Assembly (NCBI RefSeq): GCF_002142155.1
Contig: NZ_NASD01000005.1
Span: forward strand, 1-64,000
Length of the DNA: 64,000 nucleotides
DNA from: Gilliamella apis
Lineage (GTDB): Bacteria; Pseudomonadota; Gammaproteobacteria; Enterobacterales; Orbaceae
Reading direction: 5' to 3'
The position numbers and the translations under genes are program-made. Under the pieces are notes generated by a model. The model saw only the letters and a program-made list of their open reading frames with translations. It did not search any database and was not told where the DNA came from. This document shows positions 29,813 to 39,970 of the stretch, in pieces; the stretch's first letter is position 1; each line of letters starts with the position of its first letter.

Positions 29813-30838
29813 CTATTTAAAGGCAATTTGTCTAAATCCAGATATTGATTTTTGCGGTGTATTTTTGGCAATTTGCTCGATTCGGCCAATAATTTGGATC
29901 AGTTTCTCGCTATAGTTAGGATCAGTTGCATAGTGTGCGTCTTGTAGTGCTTTGGCTGCTGTTCTAGCATCGGGAGCATTAACCACTGCACGATAACGTG
30001 GGCTTTTGGTTAATAAATTAAGGTAATCAGTTAATGCATGTTGTTTACTGTTATACACCCTAAATTCATCTTTAATTTTAACCATATTGTTATTTAAGAA
30101 TTCTTGGGTAGTTAACCGAGTTGAATCACCTTGCCATGATGAGGTTGCTTTTATACCGAAATAGTTATAACTCGGCTTATTATCAGCCGTTTTTATCTGT
30201 TTTTTACCCCAACCGGTTTCTAAAGCTGCTTGAGCAATAATGACTTCATAAGGAATGCCAGATATTTTCGATGCCTGCTTTGCTGGCTCAAACCATTCGA
30301 CGACAAATTGGCTAATATGGTCTTTATCAACTTCGTTGAGCGATGTTGCTAACGTTGATTCATTAACATTTGCTTTGGTTAAATTGTTGGCTTTATGCTG
30401 TTGATAAAGCATTTGCCCTAATGCTGCTGGCGATAAATTGGATGAATTATCACTAAATAAAGATTGTGCCAATCGCATATTGGTTTGATTATTATTCGCT
30501 TGAGCTTGTGAATGAATATTAAGCGTAGAATGTGGCTGATTAGTTAATTGTTTAACAATAACATTAGATAACCCTAAACCTTTACCTGCCGTTTGTTGAG
30601 CAATTTGTTGATCAAACATAGAGGTAAATAATTGCATTGCTGATTGATTAAATAAACCGCCATTGGGTACCGCTTTGCGCATAGATTGCATCATCATATT
30701 TACAAATAGTGTTTCAAACTGATCGGCAACTTGTTTGATGCTGTCAGTTGATCCACTAACGGCATTACGTTTTAATTGATTAATGCTAGAAAAATCATAA
30801 GCAAAACGGTTAACAGACTGATTTATTAGGTTTTTCAT
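29813..30838 (-). CDS. flgJ: Flagellar rod cap and peptidoglycan hydrolase FlgJ
   Basis: A 341-aa bifunctional protein. The N-terminal rod-scaffolding domain (QFETLFVNMMMQSMRKAVPNG) is followed by a linker and a C-terminal glucosaminidase domain (PYEVIIAQAALETGWGKKQI, with the catalytic glutamate in ALETGWG; then YFGIKA) that opens the wall for the rod. It is the last gene of the flgBCDEFGHIJ operon. Confidence 0.95.
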   Translation of the reverse strand: MKNLINQSVNRFAYDFSSINQLKRNAVSGSTDSIKQVADQFETLFVNMMMQSMRKAVPNGGLFNQSAMQLFTSMFDQQIAQQTAGKGLGLSNVIVKQLTNQPHSTLNIHSQAQANNNQTNMRLAQSLFSDNSSNLSPAALGQMLYQQHKANNLTKANVNESTLATSLNEVDKDHISQFVVEWFEPAKQASKISGIPYEVIIAQAALETGWGKKQIKTADNKPSYNYFGIKATSSWQGDSTRLTTQEFLNNNMVKIKDEFRVYNSKQHALTDYLNLLTKSPRYRAVVNAPDARTAAKALQDAHYATDPNYSEKLIQIIGRIEQIAKNTPQKSISGFRQIAFK

Positions 30839-30853
30839 TTCAATGATTCTGCT

Positions 30854-31972
30854 TTAAATAGTTTCCAATGCGGCATGCAAACAACCTGCGGTTTTTAATG
30901 CTTCTAGTATCGACATTAATTCTGTAGGATTGGCACCTAATAAGTTAAGTGAATGAATAACTCGATTTAGATCGACGCCAGACGCTAAATTCTGCAGTGC
31001 ACCACCATCTTGTTCGACAGTGACCTCATCATCTGGAACTACTGCTGTGTTGCCACCGGCGAGTGGCGTATTGGGTTGGCTAACTTTCAATTTGTTATTT
31101 ACCACCACGGATAAATTACCATGCGCAACGGCACAATTGTCTAATTGTACTTTTTGATTCATGACCACGACACCAGTACGTGTATTAATCACCACTTTAG
31201 CGGAAATAGGGCTAGCACTAATTTGGAGATTTTGAATTTTAGATAATAATTTAACTCTTGCTTGACTGTCTTGTGGCATGGTCAATTTTACGGTCATGCC
31301 ATCTAAAGCAATGGCGATATTTTTTTGCACTTTGTTAATGGCATCAGCAATTTTTGTAGCCACAGTAAAGTCAAAATGGTTAAGATGTAAATGAATAGTG
31401 CTGTTTTCATCTAAGCGGGTAACTAATTCTCTTTCGATGGTTGCACCGCTAGGAATGGTGGCACCAGCCATTTGGTTAACCGTTACACTACTGCTTCTAC
31501 TGCTTGCCCCCATACCACCAACAAAAAGATTACCTTGCGCAATCGCATAAACTTGGTTATCGGCGCCTTTTAATGGTGTCATAATCAATGTACCACCACG
31601 CAAGCTTTTGGCGTTGCCTAATGACGAAACAACCACATCAATTTGTTGGCCAACACGAGCATAAGACGGTAATTTAGCCGTGACCATTACCGCAGCCACA
31701 TTTTTTAACTGCATGTTGCTTCCTGATGGCACGGTAATACCTAATTGTGAGAGCATATTGGTGATACTTTGTATCGTAAATGGTGTCTGTGAAGTTTGGT
31801 CACCGGTACCGTCAAGCCCTACTACGATACCATAGCCGACTAAGGCGTTTTCGCGAACGCCTTGTATTGTCACCAAATCTCTTATTCGCTCAGCATAACT
31901 AGAAGGGACAACCACTATTAGCAAAACAAAACAGATAAAAGTACGTAATTTATTTAGCATAATGATACTCAT
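30854..31972 (-). CDS. flgI: Flagellar P-ring protein FlgI
   Basis: A 372-aa periplasmic protein that forms the bushing ring in the peptidoglycan layer. A signal peptide ending [12 protein letters not shown] is followed by conserved [19 protein letters not shown] and [18 protein letters not shown]. The first ATG (31972) overlaps the flgH stop; ATG 31960 (MLNKLRT) is an equally plausible start. Confidence 0.96.
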   Translation of the reverse strand: MSIIMLNKLRTFICFVLLIVVVPSSYAERIRDLVTIQGVRENALVGYGIVVGLDGTGDQTSQTPFTIQSITNMLSQLGITVPSGSNMQLKNVAAVMVTAKLPSYARVGQQIDVVVSSLGNAKSLRGGTLIMTPLKGADNQVYAIAQGNLFVGGMGASSRSSSVTVNQMAGATIPSGATIERELVTRLDENSTIHLHLNHFDFTVATKIADAINKVQKNIAIALDGMTVKLTMPQDSQARVKLLSKIQNLQISASPISAKVVINTRTGVVVMNQKVQLDNCAVAHGNLSVVVNNKLKVSQPNTPLAGGNTAVVPDDEVTVEQDGGALQNLASGVDLNRVIHSLNLLGANPTELMSILEALKTAGCLHAALETI

Positions 31973-32661
31973 TAAAATGGCGAAAGATTAAAAAACAGGC
32001 GCTGTAACCAACCCATTGTTTGTGCTTCATCGATGTAGCCATTACCTACATATTCAATACGAGCATCAGCGACCTGAGTTGATATAACGGTATTACTACC
32101 ACTTATTGTCCGAGGGTTAACAACACCTGAAAATCGAATAAATTCTGTGCCCTGATTTATTGCAATTTGTTTTTCACCAATCACTTTTAAATTACCATTA
32201 ATCATGACATCTTGAACGGTGACGGTAATGGTACCGCTAAAGGTATTTTTAGCATTAGCACCACCAGAACCTTTAAAATCATTGCTACCTGAAATATCTG
32301 TATCGACTTTGCCACGACCAACCAGTCCATCTAAAAAGTGCGGTATGGTTTTTACCCCTAAATTGACCCCACCATTACGGCCGGCATTAATCGATGAACT
32401 TTTACTTGCGCTAACGTTTTCTTGTAAAACAATCGTTAATACATCACCAATATTGCGTGGTCGACGATCTTCAAACATCGGTTGATAACCAAAACTACTT
32501 GGTTGTGAGGCTTGATAAATAGAGCCACTGGTGTTCATAATTTCTGGCATTTTTGGAACAATACTGGTGTCGCCTTCAACTAATGCTTTTTTGGGTAATT
32601 GACTACAACCAACTAACGACAAAGTTATTAAAATATAAAGATATCTCATGACCGCTATCAT
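31972..32661 (-). CDS. flgH: Flagellar L-ring lipoprotein FlgH
   Basis: A 229-aa outer-membrane lipoprotein forming the L-ring. The lipobox is LVGC. The family core is nearly identical to the enteric protein: [40 protein letters not shown] and [19 protein letters not shown]. The start may be M1 or M5; both give a signal peptide. Confidence 0.96.
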   Translation of the reverse strand: MIAVMRYLYILITLSLVGCSQLPKKALVEGDTSIVPKMPEIMNTSGSIYQASQPSSFGYQPMFEDRRPRNIGDVLTIVLQENVSASKSSSINAGRNGGVNLGVKTIPHFLDGLVGRGKVDTDISGSNDFKGSGGANAKNTFSGTITVTVQDVMINGNLKVIGEKQIAINQGTEFIRFSGVVNPRTISGSNTVISTQVADARIEYVGNGYIDEAQTMGWLQRLFFNLSPF

Positions 32662-32671
32662 TTTGTTAGAT

Positions 32672-33454
32672 TTATAATTGATTTAAACGTTGCAACATTT
32701 GGTCAGATGCCGATATTGCCTTACTATTAATTTCGTAAGCACGTTGTACTTGAATCATATTAACCAGCTCTTCGGCCACATTCACATTTGACGTTTCAAT
32801 ATAACCTTGGTATAGCAGTCCAGCACCATTCAGTCCCGGTGTATTTTCAGTTGGTGCACCAGAACTTTCGGTTTCTAGATATAGATTTTCACCAATGCTT
32901 TCTAATCCGGTGTCATTGATAAAAGTGTGTAATGTTAATTGACCAACTTGTACTTGAGTTGATTGATTAGCTAAGGTGACATTGACAACGCCATCACGTG
33001 CTACGGTCATTTTTATGGCATTGGATGGAATGTTAATTGTTGGCTGAATTTCATAACCGGCTGCTGTTACTAATTGACCATTTTGATTAACTTGAAAAGC
33101 GCCACTGCGGGTGTAGGCTTGCGTTCCATCTGGCATAAGAACTTGGAAAAATCCTTGTCCATTAATGGCAATATCACTACTGTTATCGGTTAATTCTAAA
33201 TTACCTTGGCTATGAATTCGTTCGGTTGCAACTGGTCTTACACCGGTACCAATTTGTAATCCTGAAGGTAATGTTGTTTGTTCTGAAGATTGTGCGCCAG
33301 GTTGGCGAACTGTTTGGTATAACAGATCTTCAAAAACGGCGCGTTGGCGTTTAAAACCACCTGTACTAACGTTGGCTAAATTATTGGAAATAATATCCAT
33401 ATTCATTTGTTGCGCAGTTAAACCGGTTTTTGCAATCCATAATGATTTAATCAT
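32672..33454 (-). CDS. flgG: Flagellar distal rod protein FlgG
   Basis: A 260-aa distal rod subunit. It has [20 protein letters not shown] and [20 protein letters not shown] at the N-terminus and [20 protein letters not shown] at the C-terminus, both highly conserved in FlgG. Confidence 0.96.
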   Translation of the reverse strand: MIKSLWIAKTGLTAQQMNMDIISNNLANVSTGGFKRQRAVFEDLLYQTVRQPGAQSSEQTTLPSGLQIGTGVRPVATERIHSQGNLELTDNSSDIAINGQGFFQVLMPDGTQAYTRSGAFQVNQNGQLVTAAGYEIQPTINIPSNAIKMTVARDGVVNVTLANQSTQVQVGQLTLHTFINDTGLESIGENLYLETESSGAPTENTPGLNGAGLLYQGYIETSNVNVAEELVNMIQVQRAYEINSKAISASDQMLQRLNQL

Positions 33455-33472
33455 TGCTGTTTCCTATTTTAG

Positions 33473-34228
33473 TTAAGTTAACGATAATATTTGGTTGGCT
33501 TTTTGGGCATTTTCGTCGGCAGTAGTAATTTGTTTCATCTGCATTTCAAATTGACGAGAATGGCTAATTAGATTCACCATTGCTGTAACCGGATTAACAT
33601 TACTGCCTTCGAGTACTCCAGACATCAATTTTGCATTTGGGTTATCTTGTAACACGGCACCACGATTATTTATGGTTGCCGCAGTTGCATGGAAAAATCC
33701 ATTATCACCACGTACCAATTCATTGCGTTCTAGGTGAACTTTTTTTATTTTTCCTACTTGGGCAATGGTGGTGCGTTTATCGCCAGCACCTAAAGCTGAT
33801 AAAGTCCCATCAGTACTTACACTAACTTGTGAACGCTGAGGTACTGTTAATACGCCATTATCACCAAGTAACGGAAAGCCTTGAATGTTAAGTGTGCCGT
33901 TTTTATCGATTTGAATCGCACCATTACGGGTATATCCTTCACTGCCATCAGCTAATTGTACTGCTAGCCAATCGTCTTGGGATAAAGCAACATCTAAATT
34001 GCGTCCAGTGTAATTAAAGGCACCGATTGTTGAATCATAGGTTGGCGTAGTTGCCGTCACCATGGTTCTTGTCGGCATACTACTACCGACAATGGGAACG
34101 GCTTTCATTGCTGTTAATTGCGCCCGAAAGCCAACTGTCGATACATTAGCTAAATTATGACTAGTTATGGATTGTTGATTTAATGTTTGGCTGGCGCCAG
34201 ACATAGCCGTATAAATAACGCGATCCAT
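33473..34228 (-). CDS. flgF: Flagellar proximal rod protein FlgF
   Basis: A 251-aa proximal rod subunit: MDRVIYTAMSGASQTLNQQS at the start, SHNLANVSTVGFRAQL, and GVLEGSNVNPVTAMVNLISH near the C-terminus. It sits between flgE and flgG as usual. Confidence 0.95.
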   Translation of the reverse strand: MDRVIYTAMSGASQTLNQQSITSHNLANVSTVGFRAQLTAMKAVPIVGSSMPTRTMVTATTPTYDSTIGAFNYTGRNLDVALSQDDWLAVQLADGSEGYTRNGAIQIDKNGTLNIQGFPLLGDNGVLTVPQRSQVSVSTDGTLSALGAGDKRTTIAQVGKIKKVHLERNELVRGDNGFFHATAATINNRGAVLQDNPNAKLMSGVLEGSNVNPVTAMVNLISHSRQFEMQMKQITTADENAQKANQILSLT

Positions 34229-34242
34229 AAATACTCCTTAAA

Positions 34243-35454
34243 CTATCTTAAATTAACCAATGTATTAAGGATTTGATCCTGAGTTTTAATGGTTTGTGAA
34301 TTAGATTGATAATTACGTTGGGCAACAATCATATTAACTAATTCTTGGCTCATATCGACATTGGATGATTCAACTGCACCACTGGTTAGTAAACCAAAAG
34401 TACCGGTATTAGCTGAGCCTAATACTTCACCACCTGATTTAAGGGTCGCCCGCCAGTTATTGTTACCGGCTGATTCTAAGCCATTAACATTGGCAAAATC
34501 AGCCATGGCAATTTGACCTAATAACATCGTTTGTTGGTTAGAATAGACGCCATAAATTGAGCCATCATCACTGATACTATAGCCAACTAGATCACCAGCA
34601 GCATAACCATCAACGACAGGGGTTTTAATGCTACCGACTTCTTTACCCATATTTTGTTGAGTACTGTTTGCTAATGACAGCGTGAAGCTATTGGCGGCTG
34701 AACCATTAAGCCCATTAATATTAATCGTCATTTCTGGATCACTAATTAATTTGCCTGATGAATCAAACTCCATTTGCCCTAATGCTTGTAGGCTTGCGTT
34801 AGGATCACTACTATCAAGATAATGAACATCCCATTGATTATCAGCCGTTTTAACATAAAAAAGCTGAACATTACGTTGATTACCTAAAGAATCATAAGTG
34901 GTGATCGTGGTTGAATAATTAAAGGTATCAGCATCGGTGGCATTAATTGGTTGTTTTTCAGGTACTTTGCTATTTGAATTTAAATTTGTTTGCAAAGAGG
35001 CTTTATTGGTTGCCGATGCATTTAACATCTCTTGTGAAATCTTTAATGGGCCTGGTGCTGAACCTTGTTGGATCTGTGGTGGTGTGCCTGTGGCAAGATA
35101 ACCGGTTAATTGAAAACCATCTGCTGAGATAATATTGCGATCAGCGTCTAATTGAAACTGGCCATTACGGGTATAATAGATTTGACCACTACTATCAACT
35201 AAGCGGAAGAAGCCATTACCAGAGATAGCAACATCTAGACTATTATTGGTTGACGTTGTGGTGCCATCATTAAAATTTTGCATAACCGCAGCCACTTTGA
35301 CGCCCATTCCTACTTTTGAACCCGCATAGATATCAGCAAATGAAATGCTAGCACTTTTAAAGCCAACTGTTGCAGAATTGGCAATATTATTACCAATAAC
35401 ATCTAATTGTTTTGATGCGGCATTCATACCACTAATTGCTTGAGAAAATCCCAT
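34243..35454 (-). CDS. flgE: Flagellar hook protein FlgE
   Basis: A 403-aa hook subunit. The N-terminal MGFSQAISGMNAASKQLDVI and NNIANSATVGFKSA and the C-terminal AVESSNVDMSQELVNMIVAQ with NYQSNSQTIKTQDQIL match the hook family; size is as in enterics. Confidence 0.96.
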   Translation of the reverse strand: MGFSQAISGMNAASKQLDVIGNNIANSATVGFKSASISFADIYAGSKVGMGVKVAAVMQNFNDGTTTSTNNSLDVAISGNGFFRLVDSSGQIYYTRNGQFQLDADRNIISADGFQLTGYLATGTPPQIQQGSAPGPLKISQEMLNASATNKASLQTNLNSNSKVPEKQPINATDADTFNYSTTITTYDSLGNQRNVQLFYVKTADNQWDVHYLDSSDPNASLQALGQMEFDSSGKLISDPEMTININGLNGSAANSFTLSLANSTQQNMGKEVGSIKTPVVDGYAAGDLVGYSISDDGSIYGVYSNQQTMLLGQIAMADFANVNGLESAGNNNWRATLKSGGEVLGSANTGTFGLLTSGAVESSNVDMSQELVNMIVAQRNYQSNSQTIKTQDQILNTLVNLR

Positions 35455-35470
35455 ATTAACTTATTCCCCT

Positions 35471-36193
35471 TTAAAGAATTTGACGTACTTCGTCAATACT
35501 AATTGAACCAAGTATCCCTAAATCAAGTAATACTTTATTATTAACTTTGCTATTAATTACGCCGTACACAACCGAGTAAGATAGTGGTGTGGATGATACT
35601 TTTTGCCCGTCATAAGTGGCATTAACCGAAAACGTATAACTACCATCTGGCGCTAGTGTTCCATCATTCAGTTCACCATCCCAAGTAAAAGAGCTAACCC
35701 CAGCAGGAATCGAACCTAAATCGACCTCACGTACAACATTGCCATTTTCATCTTTGATGGTAATGACCACTGACTCAGCATCACGCATAAGTTCAAAGCC
35801 AAATGGTGTGGTAATAGTTTCCTTTTCGCTTTCCGAACCTTCCACTTCTGATGTAGCAACCAAAATTTTATTACCTGGAACCATGACACCTTTACCAATC
35901 ATGTTGCTGGCATTGACCGATAAGCTATCGTCAATTTGGCCTGAAACCATACCTAATGTGGTATTCAGTCGTTCGATACCTGCTAACGTATTGATTTGAG
36001 CTAATTGCGAGGTTAACTGACTGTTATCCATTGGATTGGTAGGATCTTGATTTTTCATTTGGGCAATAAGCAATGTTAAGAAATTATCTTGTAGTTCCTG
36101 ACTTGAGTTACCATCAGACGTACCTTTCTTTAGCGCTTGTGGACTGGCCATATTAGTTGATTCAGAAACAGCTACATTTGAAATACCCATCAA
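35471..36193 (-). CDS. flgD: Flagellar hook cap protein FlgD
   Basis: A 240-aa hook scaffold that caps the growing hook. The N-terminal NFLTLLIAQMKNQDPTNPMD-type motif is diagnostic, followed by an Ig/FlgD-like domain (DGELNDGTLAPDGSYTFSVN). Confidence 0.95.
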   Translation of the reverse strand: MMGISNVAVSESTNMASPQALKKGTSDGNSSQELQDNFLTLLIAQMKNQDPTNPMDNSQLTSQLAQINTLAGIERLNTTLGMVSGQIDDSLSVNASNMIGKGVMVPGNKILVATSEVEGSESEKETITTPFGFELMRDAESVVITIKDENGNVVREVDLGSIPAGVSSFTWDGELNDGTLAPDGSYTFSVNATYDGQKVSSTPLSYSVVYGVINSKVNNKVLLDLGILGSISIDEVRQIL

Positions 36194-36203
36194 TTACGCC
36201 CTT

Positions 36204-36608
36204 TTATTGTCCTAGTGTCAGTGTTTTTAGCATTAAACTTTTTGCGGTGTTAATCACTTCTACATTTGCTTGGTAGCTACGAGATGCAGAAATGGTATTA
36301 ACCATCTCTGCTACTACATCAACGTTAGGTTTTTGAATGTAGCCTTGTTCATCAGCCAAAGGATGATTAGGTTCATAAACTAAATTCATTGGCGCAGGAT
36401 CTTCAATAACTTGTGCTACTTTTACTCCAGCAACACTATTGGAATAACCATTGTCATCGACTTGAAAGATAACTTGTTTGGCTCGATAAGCTTGACCAGA
36501 AGTACTGGTAACACTATCAGCATTAGCTAAATTACTGGCACTGACATTCATTCGTTGTGTTTGTGCCATTAAGGCTGAACCAGAAACCGAAAAAATAGAG
36601 AAGCTCAT
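36204..36608 (-). CDS. flgC: Flagellar proximal rod protein FlgC
   Basis: A 134-aa rod protein with [20 protein letters not shown] near the N-terminus and [20 protein letters not shown] near the C-terminus, both conserved in FlgC. Confidence 0.95.
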   Translation of the reverse strand: MSFSIFSVSGSALMAQTQRMNVSASNLANADSVTSTSGQAYRAKQVIFQVDDNGYSNSVAGVKVAQVIEDPAPMNLVYEPNHPLADEQGYIQKPNVDVVAEMVNTISASRSYQANVEVINTAKSLMLKTLTLGQ

Positions 36609-36613
36609 GATGA

Positions 36614-37024
36614 TTATCCTTGCTGTAATACCGAAATGACATTTTTAAACTGTTCACCTAAAAAGGTTAAATTACTTTGATAGTGGATACTGTTATCCAT
36701 AAAAGCAGTTCGTTCTTGATCCATCTCAACAGTGTTGCCATCAGCAGATGATTGATAAGGAATACGATAAAGAAGATTATAATTAGTGAAATCAGCGCTA
36801 GTTATTTGAATATGTTTTGCAGAAGTAATAGTTAGTTTTATATTATTGTGGGTCGATTGATTATTGATGGCTCTGTTTAATTCAGTATTAAAATCAATGT
36901 CCCTCGCTTGGTAATTAGGCGTATCACTATTAGCAATATTGGTTGCAAGTATATTTTGACGTTTTTCACGAACATTGAGTGCTTGTTGGTGAAAATTAAC
37001 GAAAGTATCTAATTTATTTAGCAT
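36614..37024 (-). CDS. flgB: Flagellar proximal rod protein FlgB
   Basis: A 136-aa rod protein with [20 protein letters not shown] and [13 protein letters not shown], and a C-terminal [20 protein letters not shown]. It is the first gene of the minus-strand flgBCDEFGHIJ operon, divergent from flgA. Confidence 0.95.
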   Translation of the reverse strand: MLNKLDTFVNFHQQALNVREKRQNILATNIANSDTPNYQARDIDFNTELNRAINNQSTHNNIKLTITSAKHIQITSADFTNYNLLYRIPYQSSADGNTVEMDQERTAFMDNSIHYQSNLTFLGEQFKNVISVLQQG

Positions 37025-37180
37025 AAAATCATCTCATCCTGATAGATAAAAAGAATTTTAAGCAAATCAAAAAAAAATCATCGTATAAATAACGATAAAA
37101 ATTGCCCTTATTTCAACATTCGATAGGTGAGCTTATAAAGTACAATTTAGTTATCAATAATTATATGAACCCCGACAAAT

Positions 37181-37843
37181 ATGCCTCAGATTATTAGATT
37201 GTTGTTTCTTTTTTGTATGTTAGGTTGTTCAAAAATAGTTTGTGCCACTGCACTTGAAAAACAAATTAGTGATCTGATCCATCAACAACTTATTGATGTG
37301 AAGGTTGATAAAGTTGTCATTAATTATCCAACTGCAAAACCACAATTAAGTTGTGACTCACCAACATTGGCGATATTGAACAAAAATAAACAATGGGGCA
37401 ATTTAACCATTACCGCCAGATGCGAAAATATCACTAAATATATCCAGATATACGTCGCGGTGAGTGGCCATTATGTTATTGCTAAACAAGCCATTAGTGC
37501 AGGAACATTAATTACTGAACAACTGGTAAAAATGCAGTCTGGTCAGCTAGATAAATTACCAGCAACAGTAATTTTAAATCAATCTGAAGTTATCAATCAT
37601 CTTGCTTTACGTAATATTAATGATGGTGAAGTAATAAAAAATTCAATGCTGCAGAAAAACTGGTATGTTAAAGCCGGTCAAACCGTAAAGGTCATTATTA
37701 ATGGCGAAGGTTACTCAATTGCAACGCATGGCAAGACATTAAGTAATGGGGCATTGGGAGAATCGATTAATATTAAACTTAATACGGGTAATGTTGTTGA
37801 AGGTGTTGTTAGTGAAAAAGCTATCATTATTATTAATAAATAA
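37181..37843 (+). CDS. flgA: Flagellar P-ring chaperone FlgA
   Basis: A 220-aa periplasmic chaperone for P-ring assembly, with a signal peptide (residues about 1-22) and a SAF-type C-terminal domain (YVIAKQAISAGTLITEQLVK ... LRNINDGEVIKNSML ... VKAGQTVKVIINGEGYSI). It is divergent from flgB, as in enteric bacteria. Confidence 0.94.
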   Translation: MPQIIRLLFLFCMLGCSKIVCATALEKQISDLIHQQLIDVKVDKVVINYPTAKPQLSCDSPTLAILNKNKQWGNLTITARCENITKYIQIYVAVSGHYVIAKQAISAGTLITEQLVKMQSGQLDKLPATVILNQSEVINHLALRNINDGEVIKNSMLQKNWYVKAGQTVKVIINGEGYSIATHGKTLSNGALGESINIKLNTGNVVEGVVSEKAIIIINK

Positions 37844-37846
37844 AAT

Positions 37847-37873
37847 TAATGATTTTTTGATTTTTGCCGATAA
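37847..37873 (+). promoter_or_regulatory. Sigma-28 (FliA) promoter of flgMN
   Basis: TAAT (37847-37850), exactly 15 bases, then a perfect GCCGATAA (37866-37873), 49 bases before flgM. It would let FliA drive its own anti-sigma gene. Confidence 0.88.
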
Positions 37874-37921
37874 TTAGACTAAACCAACCCTATAAACCTT
37901 GACTTGAATTAAAGGAATTTT

Positions 37922-38221
37922 ATGAGTATAGATGCAACAAAATTGGTTACAGCAGTATCGGGATTGCTGAATCGTGATTTAATAAATGGACAAAATAAAG
38001 AAACTAAAGCATCTGTGCAAACGTCAAATAGCTTAAATTTGAATAGCAATGTCAAATTAAGCCAAAACACTATCGCATTATTACATTCGACAGAAAATGA
38101 TATTGATATTAGTAAAATTGAGAAAATAAAACAGGCCATTACTAATGGTAACTTAGTCATCAATCCAAATAAAATTGCAGACGAAATTATTAAGCAAACT
38201 CTTGAAGAGATTGAAAGCTAA
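37922..38221 (+). CDS. flgM: Anti-sigma-28 factor FlgM
   Basis: A 99-aa, mostly disordered protein that holds FliA until the hook is complete and is then exported. The C-terminal half (ISKIEKIKQAITNGNLVINP-type, then KIADEIIKQTLEEIE) is the FliA-binding FlgM motif. AAAGGAA precedes the ATG, and flgN follows after 23 bases. Confidence 0.93.
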   Translation: MSIDATKLVTAVSGLLNRDLINGQNKETKASVQTSNSLNLNSNVKLSQNTIALLHSTENDIDISKIEKIKQAITNGNLVINPNKIADEIIKQTLEEIES

Positions 38222-38244
38222 TTAATTTTTGAAGGAATATCATA

Positions 38245-38679
38245 ATGTTAGAGTTAGATAACATTTTTAATAATGTAACAGTCATGTTGCAATCACTTTC
38301 AGATATTCTAGAGTCTGAACAGCAAATCCTAATTGGGACTAATACAATTAGCCAATTAAATGACGTTATAAATCAAAAAAGCCAATTACTTATCGAGTTA
38401 AAGTTACTCGATGAAAAACGGCTAAAAGTAAGTGCACGCTATAATATCCAATCACCTTATAGTGAAAACCCAGAGCTAGCGTTGAAATGGCAAGCCATCA
38501 CTAATACCACTCAACGATTAGCTCAAATCAATCGGGATAACGGTATACTTATTCAAAATCGTATGAATATGACACAACAATCGATTGATTATTTAAAAAG
38601 TATTAATAACCCCGCGGTTTATACTTATCACGGTTATCAACAGCCTGAAACTATTTCATCTAAACGTGCTAAAGTTTAA
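38245..38679 (+). CDS. flgN: FlgK/FlgL export chaperone FlgN
   Basis: A 144-aa, helical coiled-coil protein (LQSLSDILESEQQILIGTN, then NQKSQLLIELKLLDEKRL) with FlgN character. It escorts the junction proteins FlgK and FlgL. Second gene of flgMN. Confidence 0.9.
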   Translation: MLELDNIFNNVTVMLQSLSDILESEQQILIGTNTISQLNDVINQKSQLLIELKLLDEKRLKVSARYNIQSPYSENPELALKWQAITNTTQRLAQINRDNGILIQNRMNMTQQSIDYLKSINNPAVYTYHGYQQPETISSKRAKV

Positions 38680-38822
38680 TCATTTTAATGCTATTTAAAG
38701 CTAAACGAGTTAAATAACCAGTAATTTAGGGTCTTATTAAGCCAATAACTTTAATCAGTTGCGTTCATACTGTGCTATCAAAGTAAAGTGTAATTAGACA
38801 GTAAAATTGGTTTAACTGATAT

Positions 38823-39953
38823 ATGGCTGATGATAGTGATCTAGAGAAAAGTGAACAACCCACCGATAGTAAATTAAAAAAAGCTAAGGAAAAGGGTCAA
38901 ATTCCTCGATCTCGTGAGTTAACATCGCTAATTATATTGTTAGTTGGCATTATGTTGTTTTGGATAATGGGAACACATTTTGTTAGCAAATTAAAAGCAA
39001 TTATTCAACAAGCCATGTTAGTTGCCCACCGAACCGATGATGATAAACAGATTATTTTCAATTTAATTAATTTATTAACCGCTGGATTTTGGGCGATTTT
39101 ACCTATTTTTGTGGGATTAGTTATTGTCGCTATCATTGCTCCGCTTAGTGTTGGTGGTTTGCTGTTTAGCCTACAATCGATTAAACCTAATTTAGGCAAA
39201 TTGAATCCTATTAGTGGATTTAAACGGTTATTTAGTCTGCGAATTTTTTCAGAACTGTTTAAAAGTATTCTTAAAGTGGTTTTAATCGCTTTTGCTGCTG
39301 CCCTATTTTTGATACATCAATTTCCTAATATGCTGGCACTACCCAGTATGTATTTAAATAATGCGTTATCTCAGGTAATGCAATTGCTGATTTATGCTAG
39401 TTTATTGATTGTATTAGCCTTAATACCAATGGTAGGTTTTGATATTTTTTACCAAATATGGAGCAATTTGAAAAAGTTAAAAATGTCGAAGCAAGAAGTG
39501 AAAGATGAGTTTAAAGAGCAAGAAGGTAATCCGCAAATTAAAGGGCGTATTCGACAAATGCAGCAGGCAATGGCAAGGCGTAGGATGATGAAAGATGTCC
39601 CTAAAGCTAATGTTATTGTTACCAACCCAACCCATTATGCGGTTGCTCTGCAATATGATGAAAAAACCATGAGTGCGCCCAAGATATTGGCTAAAGGTAC
39701 CGATAATATAGCGAGCAAAATTAAACAAATTGCTCAAGAGCATCAGATCCCGCAATTAGAAGCGCCACCTTTAGCTCGAGCATTATATCGCCATGGTGAG
39801 ATAGGTAAATCAATACCAGCAGAGCTCTATGCTGCGGTAGCACAAATTCTCGCCTGGGTTTATCAATTAAAAAGATGGCATAGATATGGTGGTGAAAAAC
39901 CACTCAAACCAACCAATTTATCAATCCCAGAATCTTTATCTGTGAATAAATAA
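38823..39953 (+). CDS. flhB: Flagellar export switch protein FlhB
   Basis: A 376-aa membrane protein with four transmembrane helices and a cytoplasmic domain containing the self-cleavage site NPTH (VIVTNPTHYAVALQY), whose processing switches export from hook to filament substrates. The N-terminus (EKSEQPTDSKLKKAKEKGQI) is typical. Confidence 0.97.
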   Translation: MADDSDLEKSEQPTDSKLKKAKEKGQIPRSRELTSLIILLVGIMLFWIMGTHFVSKLKAIIQQAMLVAHRTDDDKQIIFNLINLLTAGFWAILPIFVGLVIVAIIAPLSVGGLLFSLQSIKPNLGKLNPISGFKRLFSLRIFSELFKSILKVVLIAFAAALFLIHQFPNMLALPSMYLNNALSQVMQLLIYASLLIVLALIPMVGFDIFYQIWSNLKKLKMSKQEVKDEFKEQEGNPQIKGRIRQMQQAMARRRMMKDVPKANVIVTNPTHYAVALQYDEKTMSAPKILAKGTDNIASKIKQIAQEHQIPQLEAPPLARALYRHGEIGKSIPAELYAAVAQILAWVYQLKRWHRYGGEKPLKPTNLSIPESLSVNK

Positions 39954-39970
39954 AGGTAATTGCAATTGTT

